This document shows, piece after piece, positions 12,901 to 22,648 of a stretch of DNA of 64,000 nt; the stretch's first letter is position 1, and every line of letters begins with the position of its first letter. Location: NCBI GenBank assembly GCA_964036295.1, contig OZ038465.1:16886167-16950166 (forward strand). Reading direction: 5' to 3'. A program made the position numbers and the translations under genes. The notes under the pieces are model-generated. The model searched no databases. It had not been told where the DNA came from and worked only from the letters and a program-made list of their open reading frames with translations. Source of the DNA: Plumapathes pennacea (Eukaryota; Cnidaria; Anthozoa; Antipatharia; Myriopathidae).

Positions 12901-15658
12901 TAGTAAACATGCGCACTACGGAGGCAATGTGGATCCCATAATTGCGCCATGCAAATTCACGTTACATTAACTACTAGTTTTTCGCCTTCGGCGGTTTTAA
13001 AACATTATATTGAAACGTGATACATGGAGGAAAAATGATAGGAATTCACAAGTTTGAGAACATTAATACAATTTCTTTCGTCCAGCCTTTGTTATAACCA
13101 AGTGAGATTCACAGCAAATGAAGGTTAGTTTGACCTTGATTGTTTAATAAAAAGAATCCCCCACCCTAGACCCCACCCCACCCAGGAGAAACGTACCTTC
13201 TCTTAGTTCGAATCCCGTTCCAGCATGTAGTTTCTTCAGTTCATTCCAATAATCTTTTCACCTGCTTGGTGCGCTGTGTACCTGCAAACAGTAGTATTCA
13301 CTGTTAATTTTTTTTTCATTTTTAAACTATCATTTTGCCTCCATACGTACCTCTTTAACATAATATTTTAAAACCGCCGGAGGCGAAAATCTAGTAGTAA
13401 ATGTTTTCTGATAAACCTCGGCGTAATTATGGGACCCATATTTCGGACGAACAAACAACATTGCCAGTGCATCCATTCCAACACTCAGTTTAACAAATAT
13501 ACCTAAATTTTACAACAAGTACAAGTATCAATGTTATTTATAACACGAATATATTCCGAAATGAACGTTATATAGTAACCATGCGCACTACGGAGGCAAT
13601 GTGGATCCCATAATTGCGCCATGCAAATTCACGCTACATTAACTACTAGTTTTTCGCCTTCGGCGGTTTTAAAACATTATATTGAAACGTGATACATGGA
13701 GGAAAAATGATAGCAAGGCACAAGTTTGAGAACATTAATACAATTTCTTTCGTCCAGCCTTTGTTATAACCAAGTGAGATTCACAGCAAATGAAGGTTAG
13801 TTTGACCTTGATTGTTTAATAAAAAGAATCCCCCACCTTAAACCCCACCCCACCCAGGAGAAACGTACCTTCTCTTAGTTCGAATCCCGTTCCAGCATGT
13901 AGTTTCTTCAGTTCATTCCAATAATCTTTTCACCTGCTTGGTGCGCTGTGTACCTGCAAACAGTAGTATTCACTGTTAATTTTTTTTTCATTTTTAAACT
14001 ATCATTTTGCCTCCATACGTACCTCTTTAACATAATATTTTAAAACCGCCGGAGGCGAAAATCTAGTAGTAAATGTTTTCTGATAAACCTCGGCGTAATT
14101 ATGGGACCCTTATTTCGGACGAACAAACAACATTGCCAGTGCATCCATTCCAACACTCAGTTTAACAAATATACCTAAATTTTACAACAAGTACAAGTAT
14201 CAATGTTATTTATAACACGAATATATTCCGAAATGAACGTTATATAGTAACCATGCGCACTACGGAGGCAATGTGGATCCCATAATTGCGCCATGCAAAT
14301 TCACGCTACATTAACTACTAGTTTTTCGCCTTCGGCGGTTTTAAAACATTATATTGAAACGTGATACATGGAGGAAAAATGATAGCAAGGCACAAGTTTG
14401 AGAACATTAATACAATTTCTTTCGTCCAGCCTTTCTTATAACCAAGTGAGATTCACAGCAAATGAAGGGTACTTTGACCTTGATTGTTTAATAAAAAGAA
14501 TCCCCCACCCTAGACCCCACCCCACCCAGGAGAAACGTACCTTCTCTTAGTTCGAATCCCGTTCCAGCATGTAGTTTTTTCAGTTCAATAAACTTTTCAC
14601 CTGCTTGATGCGCTGTGTACCTGCAAACAGTAGTATTCACTGTTAATTTTTTTTTTCATTTTTAAACTATCATTTTTTCCTCCATACGTACCTCTTTAAT
14701 ATAATATTTTAAAACCGCCGGAGGCGAAAATCTAGTAGTAAATGTTTTCTCATAAACCTCGGCGTAATTATGGGACCCTTATTTCGGACGAACAAACAAC
14801 ATTGCCAGTGCATCCATTCCAACACTCAGTTTAACAAATATACCTAAATTTTACAGCACGTACAAGCATCAATGTTATTTAAAACACAAATATATTCCGA
14901 AATGAACCTTATATAGTAAACATGCGCACTACGGAGGCAATGTGGATCCCATAATTGCGCCAAGCAAAATCACGCTACATTAACTACTAGTTTTTCGCCT
15001 TCGGCGGTTTCAAAAAATTATATTGAAACGTGATACATGGAGGAAAAATGATAGCAAGGCACAAGTTTGAGAACATTAATGCAACTTTCTTTCGCCCAGC
15101 CTTTCTTATAACCAAGTGAGATTCAAAGCAAACGAAGGGTACTTTGACCTTGATTTTTTAATAAAAAGAATCCCCCACCCTAGACCCCACCCCACCTAGG
15201 AGAAACGCACCTTTCTTTAGTTCGAATCCCGTTCCAGCATGTAGTCTCTTCAGTTCAATAAACTTTTCACCTGCTTGATGCGCTGTGTACCTGCGAACAG
15301 TAGTATTCACTGTTATTTTTTTTTTCATTTTTAAACTATCATTTTGTCTCCATACGTACCTCTTTAATATAATATTTTAAAACCGCCGGAGGCGAAAATC
15401 TAGTAGTAAATGTTTATGATAAACCTCAGCGTAATTATGGGACCCTTATTTCGGACGAACAAATAACATTGCTAGTGCATCCATTCCAACACTCAGTTTA
15501 ACAAATATACCTAAATTTTACAGCACGTACAAGCATCAATGTTATTTATAACACGAATATATTCCGAAATGAACGTTATATAGTAAACATGCGCACTACG
15601 GAGGCATTGTGGATCCCATAATTGCGCCAAGCAAATTCACGCTACATTAACTACTAGC

Positions 15659-15898
15659 CAACAGTTCCGAAGTAGATGCCAGCATGCACATGATATCCAG
15701 TGCAGTACCTGCTTGTCACTAGAGAAAATCTTGGTCGAAACAGTTAATAAGATCAATCACATCTCTATGTCGGAGGATGAAAGGTCAAGGATGAAGCACG
15801 AATGCATGCAAAACATCGAGTTGATCAAGGCATGGAAAACACAACTATTGCGCACAGTGAACCAAGAGGAGGCAAAGCAAGACGCATTGGCGACCACT
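15659..15898 (+). pseudogene. C2H2/GWALK-family pseudogene, copy 1, 5' fragment
   Basis: This matches 30371-30608 of the copy at 29581-31833 and encodes the segment LSLEKILVETVNKINHISM through NQEEAKQDALATT. It starts abruptly at a junction with satellite DNA, so the upstream exon portion present in copies 2 and 3 is missing. It is split from its continuation at 20390 by a Gypsy element; CCACT at 15894-15898 is the left target-site copy. The true reading continues after the insertion, while the frame running into the LTR is accidental. Confidence 0.85.
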
Positions 15899-16080
15899 TG
15901 TGACGAGTTGCGTTACTGTTTAGTTCTGTTTTGTGTTATTGTTAATTTAAGCCAATCACATCGTTGCTTGCTTGAACAAACACACGTGCGAGTAAAACTA
16001 CGGACGCGAGGACGAGCGATTGGGGATACAGCTTGTCAGTGAATAAATACTGAGTTTACTACCAGTATTAGCTTTTTACA
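15899..16080 (+). repeat. Gypsy 5' LTR
   Basis: 182 bp, beginning TGTGACGAG and ending TTTTTACA. AATAAA at 16042-16047 could serve as a polyadenylation signal. It pairs with 20208-20389. Confidence 0.93.
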
Positions 16081-16094
16081 TGGTGGCAGCGGTG
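16081..16094 (+). other. Gypsy primer-binding site
   Basis: TGGTGGCAGCGGTG begins at the first base after the 5' LTR. The TGG start complements a tRNA CCA end. The tRNA species was not assigned. Confidence 0.65.
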
Positions 16095-16127
16095 TAAGAA
16101 CCACCGCCCGAGACGATTTAAGGACAC

Positions 16128-18857
16128 ATGGCATCGCCTTTTGCTCTGCCGCCGCCAGCTCCATTAGAAATTCACGATGGAAACGCTTCAGAGAAGTGGA
16201 AAAAATTCCTTCTCGCCTGGCAAAACTATTCGCTCGCTACGGAACTGAACAAGAAGTCAGAACCGGTTCAGGTGGCAACGTTGCTTACGGTAATTGGCGA
16301 AGAGGCCAGAGACGTCTATTCCACGGTCAGCGACTGGGCTGAAGAAGACGACGCGAATAAAATAAAGAAAGTCTTGGAGAAGTTCGGGGAATACTGCGAG
16401 CCACGAAGGAACGTGCCGTTTGAGCGCTACCGTTTCAATCGCCGAACACAACAACCCGGTGAATCCTATGACCAGTATAAGACAGCTCTGAGAAAGCTGG
16501 CTGAGGGCTGTGATTTCAACACTATCACGCCGGAGGAAATTCTCAGAGATCGACTGATATTTGGGATAAGCGATACAAAAGTTAGAGAGAGACTACTGCG
16601 TGAAGCCAAATTAACTCTCGCTAAAACCGATGAGATTTGCCGCGCAGCCGAAAGCATGATGGCACAGATGAAAGTAGTCGGAGACAACACCGGGTCGGAA
16701 GTAAATAAAGTAGCGGATCAGGAGCATTCTTCGGGACAACGAAGGAACAGGAAGAACTTCCGTCGCAGACCGCCACAGCAAGGGCAAGGTCAAGGCAAAG
16801 AATGCGATAATTGTGGCTACCGACACGCTCCGAACCGAGAGTCCTGCCCAGCTCAAGGAAAGAACTGTTTAAAATGTGGGATCAAGAACCATTTCGCGTC
16901 CAAATGCAGACAAGCAATAAATGCAACTGAAGAAACGGCGGAGGCAGAAGAAATGCGCATGCATCAGCCTGAAATGTACCAGACGGAGGAAATCTCAGCT
17001 GTCAAGCTTGACGACTCGCAGCTGGTAACGCTGAAACTCGCGTCTGGCAGCTTTATACGATTCCAACCAGACACCGGAGCCCAGTGTAACGTCGTACCGT
17101 TACACATATACAAGCAAGCAACGGGAGACAGCGAACTTGAGAAAGTCCAGCCCCTCCAGACATCTCTCGTTGCCTATGGGGGAGCAAAGATAAAAGTCAT
17201 CGGTAAAGTATGCATTCGTGTTTGGAGGAACGACACGTCTTGTCTGTTAGATTGTAGACTCATTGACAGTGAAGAGATACGCCCAATACTTGGACGTAAG
17301 GCATGTGTAGGCATGAACATTATTCAGTACAAGGATAATGACCTACTGAATAAACCGGAAACAGGCCAAGCCCCTGTGTATGCAGTAGAAAGTCCGGGCA
17401 CCGCGATCACTAAAGAAGAGCTGATGGCGAGTTTTCCGAAGGTTTTCGGCGACGGAATTGGGCGGTTAGACGGCGAATACAAGATAAGACTCGACCAGAC
17501 CATTCAACCAGTACAGCACGCACCCCGTCGCATCGCAGTGGCGCTGCGACCAAAGCTAAAGGAAGCACTAGACGACTTAGTAGTTCAAGAAGTCATAGCA
17601 CCTGTGACCACGCCCACAGAATGGATTAGTTCCATTGTCGCTGTACCGAAGAAAACTGGAAAGTTGCGCATATGCCTCGATCCGAAAGATCTCAACCGTG
17701 CAATACAACGAGAGAACTATCAACTTCCCACGATTGAAGACATCGCTACACGCTTACACGGAGCAAAGGTCTTTACCATACTGGATGTGAGAAATGGTTT
17801 CTGGCATGTGAGTCTAGACGAGGAATCAACCTACCTCACGACATTCCAGACACCTTTTGGCCGATACCGCTGGAAACGCATGCCGTTCGGAATATCCTCA
17901 GCCCCAGAGGTTTTCCAAAGAAGGATGCACGAATTCATCGAAGGCCTCATGGGCATTGAGGTTATAGCCGATGACTTCATCACAGTGGGTTATGGCAGCA
18001 CGCTTGAAGAAGCAACACGTGATCACGACAAGAACCTCTTAGCGTTCCTGAAGCGGTGCGAAGAACGGAACGTTCGACTTAATGCCGAGAAATTGAAACT
18101 GAGACAGTCAGAGGTACCCTTCATCGGACACGTGGCAACAGACAGGGGACTTCGAGTGGACCCCACCAAAGTCCGAGCCATTGTCGAGATGCCAGATCCT
18201 ACGGACAAGACAGGAGTACAACGACTTCTGGGTTTAGCGCAGTACCTCGCGAAGTTCCTCCCCAGCCTATCGGACATCACCAAGCCGCTAAGGGACTTAA
18301 CGCAGAAGGACGTCCTTTGGGTTTGGGGCGAAGCTCAACAAACTGCATTGGACAGGCTGAAACAGGCCGTCACTCACACTCCGGTCCTGCGGTACTACAA
18401 CGTAAACGACGAGGTTACTGTGCAGTGCGACGCCTCGCAGTCAGGACTAGGTGCCGCCCTACTGCAAAACGGGCAGCCAATAGCCTATGCGTCACGAGCC
18501 CTGACGTCGGCCGAAACACGTTACGCACAAATCGAGAAAGAGCTGCTCGCAATAGTCTTTGCCTGTGAACGTTTTGACGCGTACGTTTACGGCCGCAACA
18601 GGGTCAACGTGGAGACGGACCACAAGCCTCTGGAGCCAATCTTCTTGAAGCCACTTGATTCTGCCCCTAAGCGTCTGCAGAGGATGCTCCTGCGGTTGCA
18701 GAAATACAGCCTACTTGTCAAATATAAGAAAGGAAAGGAAATGCACCTAGCAGATACGCTTAGTCGAGCCTATCTTCCCGAAGTCAACGCATGCGACTTT
18801 ACGAGAGAGCTGGAAGAAATCGATCATCGCTCTTGGCTACCCGTGACTGAGGAGTGA
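16128..18857 (+). CDS. Gypsy gag-pol polyprotein (gag, protease, RT, RNase H)
   Basis: This 909-codon frame opens with ATG 47 bp after the 5' LTR. The N-terminal ~220 residues resemble a retrotransposon gag domain. A CCHC pair follows at residues ~226-260 (CDNCGYRH, then CLKCGIKNHFASKC). The protease active site is DTGA, with Asp at residue ~315. RT carries LRICLDPKDLN and the catalytic IADD box (Asp 615/616). RNase H starts at DASQSGLGAAL (Asp ~768). Gag and pol share one frame, as in some Gypsy lineages. The frame ends at TGA 18855-18857, but homology to an integrase zinc-binding region continues in the same frame beyond it, so this is a premature stop rather than a natural end. Confidence 0.93.
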   Translation: MASPFALPPPAPLEIHDGNASEKWKKFLLAWQNYSLATELNKKSEPVQVATLLTVIGEEARDVYSTVSDWAEEDDANKIKKVLEKFGEYCEPRRNVPFERYRFNRRTQQPGESYDQYKTALRKLAEGCDFNTITPEEILRDRLIFGISDTKVRERLLREAKLTLAKTDEICRAAESMMAQMKVVGDNTGSEVNKVADQEHSSGQRRNRKNFRRRPPQQGQGQGKECDNCGYRHAPNRESCPAQGKNCLKCGIKNHFASKCRQAINATEETAEAEEMRMHQPEMYQTEEISAVKLDDSQLVTLKLASGSFIRFQPDTGAQCNVVPLHIYKQATGDSELEKVQPLQTSLVAYGGAKIKVIGKVCIRVWRNDTSCLLDCRLIDSEEIRPILGRKACVGMNIIQYKDNDLLNKPETGQAPVYAVESPGTAITKEELMASFPKVFGDGIGRLDGEYKIRLDQTIQPVQHAPRRIAVALRPKLKEALDDLVVQEVIAPVTTPTEWISSIVAVPKKTGKLRICLDPKDLNRAIQRENYQLPTIEDIATRLHGAKVFTILDVRNGFWHVSLDEESTYLTTFQTPFGRYRWKRMPFGISSAPEVFQRRMHEFIEGLMGIEVIADDFITVGYGSTLEEATRDHDKNLLAFLKRCEERNVRLNAEKLKLRQSEVPFIGHVATDRGLRVDPTKVRAIVEMPDPTDKTGVQRLLGLAQYLAKFLPSLSDITKPLRDLTQKDVLWVWGEAQQTALDRLKQAVTHTPVLRYYNVNDEVTVQCDASQSGLGAALLQNGQPIAYASRALTSAETRYAQIEKELLAIVFACERFDAYVYGRNRVNVETDHKPLEPIFLKPLDSAPKRLQRMLLRLQKYSLLVKYKKGKEMHLADTLSRAYLPEVNACDFTRELEEIDHRSWLPVTEE

Positions 18858-19346
18858 TGGCAGCAGCTAAAGAATGCAGCAGCAGATGACCCAGTACAGC
18901 AGAGGCTTCGTCAGACCATCGTACGAGGATGGCCACAAAGCAAGGCAGAGGTCCCAGAATGTGTGCGGCCCTACTTTGATATACGCGACGAGCTAACAGT
19001 CCAAGACGAGTTGATCTTCAAGGGACAGTTGCTGGTAGTTCCTACTGTGATGCGGAAAGAGCTCATGGCGAAGACCCACGCAACGCACATTGGTATAGAG
19101 GCCTGCATCCGTAGAGCAAGAGACTCTCTCTACTGGCCGCGAATGACAACAGAGCTTAAAGAATACATCTCCAAGTGTGATGTCTGCCAAACTCACCGCA
19201 GTGGACAAGGAAAAGAACCAATTTTGCAGCATGAGTTTGTCGCGCGGCCCTGGGCGAAAGTCGCTGCGGACCTCTGTGAGCTGGACAACAGAACCCTGTT
19301 AGTCATCAGCGACTACTACAGCAGTTTCATCGAAGTAGTCCGGTAA
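18858..19346 (+). pseudogene. Gypsy integrase, N-terminal part (after in-frame stop)
   Basis: This continues in the gag-pol frame after the TGA. It contains an integrase H2C2 zinc-binding region (HATHIGIEA, then ISKCDVCQTH) and the start of the catalytic core, with the first acidic residue in AADLCELD. It ends at TAA 19344-19346, in the middle of the core. The rest of the core lies in another frame, so there is a small indel near 19343. The stop and the frameshift together mean this copy cannot make a full integrase. Confidence 0.85.
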
Positions 19347-20152
19347 ATACAACCACCTCCCGTTCTATCATAAAGGAACTTAAACAGGTCTTTGCGCGTT
19401 TCGGAGTTCCAGATACCTTAGTGACAGATAACGGGCCACAGTTCTCCTCAGCGGAGTTTGCCGTGTTTGCGAAGACATGGATGTTTGAGCACAAGACATC
19501 GTCGCCGACGTATCCACAGTCCAACGGAAAGTCAGAAAATGCAGTCCAGACCATAAAGAGGCTCTTTGCCAAATGTAAGACATCAGGTGAATCAGAATTC
19601 CAGGCCCTGTTAGATTGGCAAAACACGCCCACTGAGGGGATCGGCACCAGCCCTGCACAGCGCTTAATGGGTCGGCGTTGTAAGACACTTCTTCCTGTCG
19701 CTGGGTCGCTACTACAGCCTAGGTACTCTACAGAAGTTGAAACCCAAAAACTGATTGGTGTCAAGAGGCGCCAACAGTTCTACTACAATCAGCGCAGCAA
19801 ACCCCTTAAGCCCATTGACAGGGGTGACACAGTGCGAATGAGGTTACCTGGGCAGAGCACTTGGAGTGCGGGCACCTGCACAGAAGTAGTTGGTCCTCGG
19901 AGCTACGAAGTGAAGGTCGGAGAGGGAATCTACCGGCGTAATAGGAGGCACCTCATCAGCACCGGTGGGTCAGCGCCAGCCACACTACCAGGAGAAGCTT
20001 ACGATGAAGAACCACGCACGGACGAAGAAACGGAAGCGACGGTTACTCCTCAGGATCCTGAGCAGCTACCACCCCGAGAAACATTGCGTAGATCACAGCG
20101 CAACAGAAAGCCACCAGCATGGCAGAATGATTTTGTCATGTCGCAACAATAG
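19343..20152 (+). pseudogene. Gypsy integrase, C-terminal part (shifted frame)
   Basis: This is the continuation of the integrase core in the next frame. The second catalytic Asp is in TDNGPQFSS and the Glu in SNGKSENAVQTI. A basic, proline-rich C-terminal domain follows. No chromodomain signature was recognised. The frame ends 44 bp before the purine tract, and no further gene lies between. Confidence 0.85.
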
Positions 20153-20193
20153 TTAGTCACACCTGAGATCGAACCGAACATTTCCAGCATAGT

Positions 20194-20207
20194 GAGAAAA
20201 GGGGAGA
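20194..20207 (+). other. Gypsy polypurine tract
   Basis: GAGAAAAGGGGAGA lies immediately upstream of the 3' LTR, the expected position for a plus-strand primer. Confidence 0.8.
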
Positions 20208-20389
20208 TGTGACGAGTTGCGTTACTGTTCAGTTCTGTTTTGTGTTATTGTTAATTTAAGCCAATCACATCGTTGCTTGCTTGAACAAACACACGTGCGA
20301 GTAAAACTACGGACGCGAGGACGAGCGATTGGGGATACAGCTTGTCAGTGAATAAATACTGAGTTTACTACCAGTATTAGCTTTTTACA
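20208..20389 (+). repeat. Gypsy 3' LTR
   Basis: 182 bp, with one substitution relative to the 5' LTR (C at 20230). It is followed by the target duplication CCACT at 20390-20394. Confidence 0.93.
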
Positions 20390-21618
20390 CCACTGACCTG
20401 GACACCTGTCTAATAATGATGGACTGGACGATGAAGTACCTGCCCCAGAACTACCGAGAGCGCATGAGTGATTTTTTTGGGAAGAGAGCTGGAAGAAGCT
20501 GGCACGTTAGCGCGGTCATCACTAAGAGCCAAGGAAAGCTTAACGTGGAATGCTTTGTACATTTTGTTTGACACATGTACACAGAACAGCTTCGCAATGG
20601 CTTCTGTGGTGTGTAGATTCCGGGGATCAGCTTGCTCAACAATTTTGCCTTCGAGCAGAATGGCGTCCGTGCTTGGCGTGGATACGACATTGGCCCTGGG
20701 AAACTGCTGCAGTACAGCGAATTACAGGTTCAGCCACAAGGAGATACCGGCCTGCAAGTTCTTCATGACTTTGGTCTTCGAACCCGTGACCTGGGATCAA
20801 TCAGCGATGCACGTCGGGCCACCAGAGCGGAAATTTTCTCCTGCGTCGAAAACACTTGTGTGCTGACCTTCAAAACGATGGCGGAGGCGGAAGCACCCAT
20901 GGACACGGGAAAGCATGTGCAGCCATCAGAATGCGAGTCAGTTTATGACACTGCGAGTAGAAGATGGGCAGAGGGAGTGAACGAGATGAACGTGATCAGC
21001 GGTCCAGCACTACGGATTGCAGTGGATGAAAGCCCTTCAACGTCGGCCGAGTGCAGCATACCTAAAGGATGGGCCCTCAAAACAACTAAAAGAGCCCCGA
21101 GGATGGTGGAAAAGGTCAAGGCTCATCTTACCGAGAAGTTCCACACCGGAGCTGCAAGAGGACAAAAATCAGATCCAGTCCAAGTAGCGAAGGAGATGAA
21201 GTTTGCCAGAGACGCCAGAGGCACCCTGCTCTTTCAGCCAGAGGAGTGGCAGACTGCCCAGCAAATCAGCAGCTTCTTCTTCCGTTTGTCTGCACTTCAG
21301 CGACACAGAACGCCCGAAAGTGCCGATGAAGACGAAGCCGATGAAGAGGACTTGGTGGCAATGAAAACGGAGCACCACCTCCAAGAGCTACATCGAGTAG
21401 TATTTGACGATATTGAAAGCCCCAACCACCCGATCAAAGTAAACAGCATCAACATATGTGACCTGCTGGGATCTGGTAAGCTGAGCACATTGAAGCTTGT
21501 CCAGTTGCGAGATATCTGCTCGGAGTTAAATCTCCAGACGCCTGGTCCACGTTCTAGAAAGCGTACTTTCATCGATCCATTGGAGGCCTTTGCAAACACT
21601 TGTTCTTGTCGTGAATAA
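20390..21618 (+). pseudogene. C2H2/GWALK-family pseudogene, copy 1, 3' fragment
   Basis: This is the downstream continuation of 15659-15898. It first encodes DLDTCLIMMDWTMKYLPQNYRERM, then shifts frame and meets stops around 20570-20625, where a central region appears to be deleted. The longest open stretch is ~20632-21618 (328 codons with no in-frame ATG at the start). Visible landmarks are a degenerate C2H2 finger (FSCVENTCVLTF...APMDTGKH, with Pro where the first His is expected), the PKGWALKTTKRAPRM motif, a basic block with DPVQVAKEMKFARDA, and QQISSFFFRLSA. From memory this tail belongs to a large, uncharacterised protein family expanded in cnidarians. The stop overlaps an AATAAA. Confidence 0.7.
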
Positions 21619-22326
21619 AAAGTATCGTATAGACAAGTGAATTTTAATTTTTAGTTTAAGCTTACACACGCAGGTACAAATTTATCGTTTTTCATTTAGT
21701 TATCCGTCGTTTGTCAAGTGCAATTGCTTTGTTTCTACAACGGCGGCTGATTTCATGCATAAGGATACAAAACGCTTTAATCATAGTACAATTGTTCCCA
21801 CTGATATCGTTGACTGCCGTTCGTGAGGGCTATAAACGCGGAATGTATTATGCAATTTGATTTTGAAATGTCGGGCGTCGAAGCTTTCTCACCACATGCA
21901 ACGATACTTTATTTATCAAAAGTATGTTTCACACACACGAGAAGCCCAGTTAAACAAGCGTAAGCGTGACACGAAACGTGGCCGTGAGCGTGGCACCATA
22001 CGCGGATCAATTTCCAAGATATTTTGAGTATTTACATCAAATAAAAAGACCCACAGAGCCCTTGATTTGCCAACATGAAATGTGATTACTGCATGTATTC
22101 AATGAAGTGTCTTCTGGAGTGGCTTTTATGGAGAACGGAGCGGCTTTTGTGGCACTTGCATTGTAAGAGAAATTTGGCGGGAAAACTATTTTGAGTATTT
22201 AGACCGAAGAATGACATTAACAGCCGTTCATTTACCAAATATAGTTGCGAATACTGTATTTGTGCAATAAAATGTCTTTTGGAGTAGTTTTACGGGGAAC
22301 CGACCGATTTTGTGGTACAGTATAAT
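21619..22326. other. Noncoding stretch between pseudogene and BEL insertion, copy 1
   Basis: I see no plausible coding region. It contains AAGCGTAAGCGTGAC-like motifs resembling those in the foldback element, then a tandem duplication (22021-22187 and 22188-22326) with an E2F-like TTTGGCGGGAAA at 22173-22184. Homologous stretches lie at 31834-32548 and 45635-46341. The second duplicate is cut short by the BEL LTR. Confidence 0.7.
22021..22326 (+). repeat. Diverged 167-bp tandem duplication (interrupted)
   Basis: Two diverged units both start ATTTTGAGTATTTA and share landmarks in order: TTCAATGAAGTGTC/GTGCAATAAAATGTC, CTGGAGTGGCTTTTATGG/TTGGAGTAGTTTTACGG, and TTTTGTGG. The second unit stops at the BEL insertion. 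Its missing end is found after the BEL 3' LTR at 51361 onwards. Equivalents are 32235-32548 and 46036-46341. Confidence 0.75.
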
Positions 22327-22550
22327 TGTCGGAAACTGACTTGTAGTTGATTTTAATCACGGAAAGATTAGTGAGTGAAACGAGATACAGTCTTAAGTGG
22401 GATTAATTTGGGTAAGTGATAGGAGTGAATTGAGCCTTTGTGTGAGGGAGCGGGATGAACTTCCTTTGGGAGTGATTGTGCGAAAACGAATAAAGCTTTA
22501 TTTGGAACTTGTGATTCTGTGTTGCAACAAACGGGGAGGCAATTTGCGAC
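22327..22550 (+). repeat. BEL/Pao 5' LTR, copy 2
   Basis: Starts TGTCGGAAACTG and ends GGCAATTTGCGAC. It is preceded by the same ATAAT flank as the LTRs at 32549 and 46342. It lacks the 86 bp (51086-51171) present in the 3' LTR. A TGGCACCTCCGACAGGGA primer site follows within a few bases. Confidence 0.88.
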
Positions 22551-22648
22551 ATATTGGCACCTCCGACAGGGAACCAAACGCAGCTCAAACGCAGAGCAAA
22601 ACAAGCCAGCAAGTGAAAGTCAATCGTTCCGCTTAGCGAAGCAACAAC

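Larger units (their letters stand above)
1563..15658 (+). repeat. Satellite array 1: ~21 head-to-tail monomers of ~670 bp
   Basis: Landmarks such as CTACTAGTTTTTCGCCTTCGG recur about every 670 bp, for example near 2031, 2703, 4239, 4911, 5578, 6255 and 6925. Each monomer has a ~76-bp imperfect inverted repeat enclosing ~231 bp, and a linker with a CCCCACC-rich patch, a TTCGAATCC motif and a variable T-tract. Groups of monomers are shared at longer range: 3465-4804 is nearly identical to 4805-6144, and the monomer series around 2.2-4.8 kb recurs around 7.1-9.7 kb. The array starts at the palindrome tip of the foldback half and ends abruptly in the right inverted-repeat arm of a monomer, joined to internal pseudogene sequence. 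Short reading frames here (60-80 codons) are repeat by-products. Confidence 0.95.
15899..20389 (+). mobile_element. Gypsy (Ty3-like) LTR retrotransposon, recently inserted
   Basis: The element has two 182-bp LTRs (TGTGACGAG...TTTTTACA) that differ only at 15921 T versus 20230 C. A TGG-starting primer site directly follows the 5' LTR, and a GAGAAAAGGGGAGA purine tract directly precedes the 3' LTR. A 5-bp target duplication CCACT (15894-15898 and 20390-20394) interrupts the pseudogene sequence that is continuous at 30.6 kb. Domain order is gag zinc knuckles, protease, RT, RNase H, integrase, which is the Gypsy order. There is no env-like frame. An in-frame stop (18855) and a frameshift (~19343) disable pol. 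Copies 2 and 3 of the block lack it, so it inserted after the block was duplicated. Confidence 0.95.

Noticed and set aside
1563..15658. Regularly spaced repeats considered as a CRISPR-like array
   Set aside because: The 670-bp units are contiguous and nearly identical throughout, with no repeat/spacer organisation and no cas genes. The surroundings are eukaryotic.
20468..20866. Alternative frames over the pseudogene (e.g. MIFLGRELEEAGTLARSS)
   Set aside because: They overlap the recognised C2H2/GWALK reading in other frames and have no independent domain.
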